NCBI GenBank assembly: GCA_030637025.1
Contig: DAOVVV010000031.1
Span: 1-28,292 of the forward strand
Direction of reading: 5' to 3'
Source: JAGLHV01 sp023143305 [NCBI: Clostridia bacterium]
GTDB taxonomy: Bacteria; CBDUZB01; JAGLHV01
Length of the DNA stretch: 28,292 bases
The translations under genes were made by a program, and so were the position numbers. The notes under the pieces were generated by a model. That model saw only the letters and a program-made list of their open reading frames with translations, was not told the DNA's origin and searched no databases. This document shows positions 26,001 through 28,292 of this stretch, in pieces. Numbering within the stretch: the first letter of the stretch is position 1; each line of letters opens with the position of its first letter.

Positions 26001-26849
26001 ATGTATTGGTTAATATTGGTTTTTCTTTTTAGTTCGGTGTTTTTATTAGTGATGGGTTTTTTTTCGATAAGAGAAAAAATATTTTTCAATCCGACATTAA
26101 CCGGGTTAACCGGTTCTTTATCCTGGATAATCGGTAAAATACATTGGCCGTTTTTTGAAAATTTGCGGGATAAAATAAAAAGACAATTGTTTATGGCCGG
26201 TCTTCCCAATGAATATCCGGATTATGTTATTGCCGGGTATTGTTTAAATGGTTTAGTGTTTTCTTTTTTAGGAGGAGTGCTTTCTCTGATTTTTTTTAAT
26301 TTGGTAAAAGGATATATTTTAGCCGGTTTTTTTATTTTAGGATTTGTTTTAGCCGCTTATAAGATTAAAGAAAAAATAAAGAAAAGGCATTGTAATATTT
26401 TGCGTGCCCTGCCGGATGTTTTGGATATTTTAACAGTTGCGGTGGAAGCAGGGCTGGATTTTAATGCGGCATTAATTAAATTAATTGAATTAGAAGATGA
26501 AAAAAATCCTTTAGTAAAAGAGATTTTTCAAATGCAGCAGGAGATTTATGTAGGGAACAGCCGCATAGAAGCTTTACGCAATATGGCAAGAAGGGTAGAT
26601 GAGCCGGGGTTATCTGCGGTTTGTGCTTCTTTGATACAAGCAATTAAAATGGGAACAAGTCTTGGTCCTATTTTACGTCTTCAATCGGAACAAATTAGAG
26701 TTCAACGTTTTCAGAGAGCAGAAAAATTGGCTGGTGAAGCTCCTGTAAAAATGCTTTTTCCTTTGATTTTTCTGATTTTACCAACGATCTTTCTTGTTTT
26801 ATTTGTTCCGTTAATTTTGACTTATATAACCAGTGGTGTGGAATTTTAG
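26001..26849 (+). CDS. tadC: Tad pilus assembly platform protein TadC
   Basis: The second F-domain protein of the Tad inner-membrane platform. Hydrophobic segments lie at about residues 2-20, 70-110 (two) and 250-276. The cytoplasmic signature is RALPDVLDILTVAVEAGLDF NAALIKL, followed by MQQEIYVGNSRIEALRNMAR R and LSAVCASLIQAIKMGTSLGP ILR, then RAEKLAGEAPVKMLFPLIFL ILP. At 282 aa it is typical. ATG 26001 has AAAAAGGA 10 bases upstream. It is the last + strand gene in the window and is convergent with the sensor gene. Confidence 0.93.
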   Translation: MYWLILVFLFSSVFLLVMGFFSIREKIFFNPTLTGLTGSLSWIIGKIHWPFFENLRDKIKRQLFMAGLPNEYPDYVIAGYCLNGLVFSFLGGVLSLIFFNLVKGYILAGFFILGFVLAAYKIKEKIKKRHCNILRALPDVLDILTVAVEAGLDFNAALIKLIELEDEKNPLVKEIFQMQQEIYVGNSRIEALRNMARRVDEPGLSAVCASLIQAIKMGTSLGPILRLQSEQIRVQRFQRAEKLAGEAPVKMLFPLIFLILPTIFLVLFVPLILTYITSGVEF

Positions 26850-26916
26850 TTTTGCCTTTATTTTTAATAAATAATATGGAGAAATAGGATTAAGGCAATA
26901 GTTCTAAAAGTCGAGC

Positions 26917-28014
26917 TCATTGTGATGATAAGGGGTAGAATAAGATGATGCCGCCTAAATGATTGTTTTTCTGATCTTTAATCATAGTAATTTTTATGTT
27001 ATGTTTTGTTTTTTCTGTTGGAAAATATTCTTCAACTGTTTGGTTAGGGTTATTTAAAGCTTTTTTTATTATGTTTAGAATTTTTGGATTTTTAAATATA
27101 TCTAAAATATGGCAATTTAAAATATCATTCTTTTTTAAATTTAAAATTTTGCACGCAGAATTGTTTATAAAAATAATTTTATTGTTTGAATCCAGTAATA
27201 AATTTCCTTCGTTTAGTGTTTGTCCTATATTTTTTAGAAGTATATTCATGCATTCTTTGGAAGATAGTGATTGGTTTTGGAAAAAAAGTTGTTCGCTTTT
27301 GAAGTGTTTAAATATGTTATTAATTTTTTGTTTAAGACTGTTAAATCCTCCGAATTCTTTTTGTATGGGAGAGGATGATTGAGGAAGAGGAAAGGATTCA
27401 ATAACTGAGTTTAAATTTTTTAAAGGGGCAGTGAGCGTGAACTTTAGTATTGTCAGGAGCCATAAACCGATAAGCAATAAAGAGATAAAAATAGTCAGAT
27501 AAATAGTATTTTTTATGGTTGTTAATTTTTGAGTAATAGGCAAACTGCTTGTTTTTATTTGTAGTATTCCAATAGTTTTGTCCTTTTTTTTAAGGGGAAA
27601 AACAATATAAATATTTTTTTTATTTTTGTAAATTAAAGGTTTTTTTGATTTTAAAGCTTGTTTTATTTCTAAACCCCGGTACATTTTCCCCCATCGATTT
27701 AGCTGGCTATGTGCAAGTATTTTACCTTCGGGATTTAAAATCATAGCATAAGCGACATTTGTGTTTTCAGTGATTTGGTTTATATATTGTAAAAGATTTA
27801 GGTCGTTTTTGTCTTCAAGTGCTTTTTCACAGGCAGGAATGATTTTTTTACCTAAGGAAATAATTTGTTCGGTTAGTTCTTCAACAAAGATAAGTTTTTG
27901 CTGGTAAAGGGAAGAAGCAGATAATAAAAACAAAATTATTCCAATCACAAAAAGAGTAGGAAAGATAATTTGTAAAATGATATTTGATTTAAACTTATTA
28001 ATTAATTTATTCAT
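26917..28014 (-). CDS. Two-TM sensor protein with PAS domain, lacking a kinase output domain
   Basis: A membrane sensor of 365 aa. TM1 spans about residues 12-34, an extracytoplasmic sensor (Cache-like: YAMILNPEGKILAHSQL, then FPLKKKDKTIGILQIKT) about 35-165, and TM2 about 168-192. A HAMP-like segment begins TAPLKNLNSVIESF, and a PAS domain spans about 262-360 (LLLDSNNKIIFINNSACKIL, then GGIILFYPL). The protein stops right where a histidine kinase H-box would follow, and no kinase sequence lies in the 67 bases before the convergent tadC. It may be a truncated kinase or a stand-alone sensor. ATG at 28014 is chosen because the upstream TTG 28089 lies inside the promoter; no clear ribosome site is seen. 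Confidence 0.8.
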   Translation of the reverse strand: MNKLINKFKSNIILQIIFPTLFVIGIILFLLSASSLYQQKLIFVEELTEQIISLGKKIIPACEKALEDKNDLNLLQYINQITENTNVAYAMILNPEGKILAHSQLNRWGKMYRGLEIKQALKSKKPLIYKNKKNIYIVFPLKKKDKTIGILQIKTSSLPITQKLTTIKNTIYLTIFISLLLIGLWLLTILKFTLTAPLKNLNSVIESFPLPQSSSPIQKEFGGFNSLKQKINNIFKHFKSEQLFFQNQSLSSKECMNILLKNIGQTLNEGNLLLDSNNKIIFINNSACKILNLKKNDILNCHILDIFKNPKILNIIKKALNNPNQTVEEYFPTEKTKHNIKITMIKDQKNNHLGGIILFYPLSSQ

Positions 28015-28079
28015 TTTTAATTTTGAAGTTATTAGGAATAAACTTTTGAAAGTAATATTTCTATCTTTTTTATAAGAAG

Positions 28080-28108
28080 AATATAACAAATTTTTTCTTG
28101 ATTGGCAA
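28080..28108 (-). promoter_or_regulatory. Sigma-70-type promoter of the sensor gene
   Basis: On the minus strand TTGCCA (28108-28103) and TATATT (28085-28080) are separated by 17 bases, and a TGT just upstream of the -10 gives an extended -10. Transcription would start near 28073, leaving about 60 bases before ATG 28014. Found by eye; no experimental support. Confidence 0.5.
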
Positions 28109-28135
28109 ATAGTTTTTTTGAACGAATATAAATAA

Positions 28136-28152
28136 AAATCCCCCCAACCCCC
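28136..28152. repeat. Partial copy of the C-rich repeat family
   Basis: AAATCCCCCCAACCCCC matches the minus strand of 25784-25800 at 15 of 17 positions. It lies in the gene-free right end of the window, upstream of the sensor promoter. The rest of 28153-28292 shows nothing I can name. Confidence 0.5.
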
Positions 28153-28292
28153 ACTACTGTCCCGATGTTTTTGCCTTTAAAATAAGGGCATTTGAGCATC
28201 TGGCTCTGTTCTTTGAATATCAAAATCTGAAAATGCCTGTAAAAGCGGTGTTTTTTCAAATGTGGATATACTTAAAATTTGTAGAATTGTGT

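Noticed and set aside
25907-26209. Minus-strand frame overlapping tadC
   Set aside because: It is half repeat element and half antisense of tadC, with no family resemblance.
26852-26898. Possible bidirectional terminator between tadC and the sensor (TTGCCTT / AAGGCAA)
   Set aside because: The stem is 7 base pairs but the loop is 33 bases and there is no T-run, so it is too weak to call.
28032-28259. Minus-strand 75-residue frame upstream of the sensor gene
   Set aside because: It overlaps the likely promoter and the C-rich repeat, has no ribosome site and resembles nothing known to me.
1-28292. CRISPR array, tRNA or rRNA genes, phage or insertion-sequence transposase
   Set aside because: I looked for regular spaced repeats, cloverleaf-like segments, rRNA words and transposase motifs and found none. 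The repeats present are irregular and palindromic.

Overview
The window reads as a chromosomal segment of an AT-rich, probably anaerobic and probably uncultured bacterium. The ribosomal proteins, the rpoA subunit and SecY are plainly bacterial. The gene order combines features of several groups: secY-adk-map-infA-rpmJ-rpsM-rpsK as in Firmicutes-like genomes, but rpsD sits between rpsK and rpoA as in Proteobacteria. The lineage cannot be fixed from the sequence alone; a candidate phylum is an inference, not a result.

Region 1 (1-16020) is the continuous str tail / S10 / spc / alpha ribosomal super-operon, all on the + strand. It holds the end of tuf, then rpsJ, rplC, rplD, rplW, rplB, rpsS, rplV, rpsC, rplP, rpmC, rpsQ, rplN, rplX, rplE, rpsZ (zinc S14), rpsH, rplF, rplR, rpsE, rplO, secY, adk, map, infA, rpmJ, rpsM, rpsK, rpsD, rpoA and rplQ. 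Three things stand out. S10 carries a 91-residue Lys/Glu repeat extension. rpmD (L30) is absent between rpsE and rplO. A palindromic dispersed repeat sits between rpsS and rplV. Zinc-type motifs are retained in L24, S14, L36, S4 and the Adk lid.

Region 2 (16133-21645) is the rod-shape module mreB-mreC-mreD-mrdA(PBP2)-rodA, tightly packed with overlaps of 4, 14 and 11 bases. Its genes encode the actin-like filament, its membrane partners, and the transpeptidase/glycosyltransferase pair that builds the lateral wall. It follows rplQ directly.

Region 3 (21846-26849) is a partial Tad / type IVc pilus locus. It encodes a CpaF-type secretion ATPase fused at its N-terminus to a CpaE/TadZ-like domain whose Walker A motif is gone, then a zinc-finger membrane protein, TadB and TadC. 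No prepilin, prepilin peptidase or secretin is visible. The junctions here are filled with palindromic repeat elements of several families: upstream of the ATPase gene, nested downstream of it, and between tadB and tadC.

Region 4 (26917-28292) is a minus-strand gene for a two-TM sensor with a PAS domain and no histidine-kinase output. It is convergent with tadC, and a good sigma-70-type promoter lies upstream of it. The last ~280 bases have no convincing gene and contain another partial copy of a C-rich repeat.
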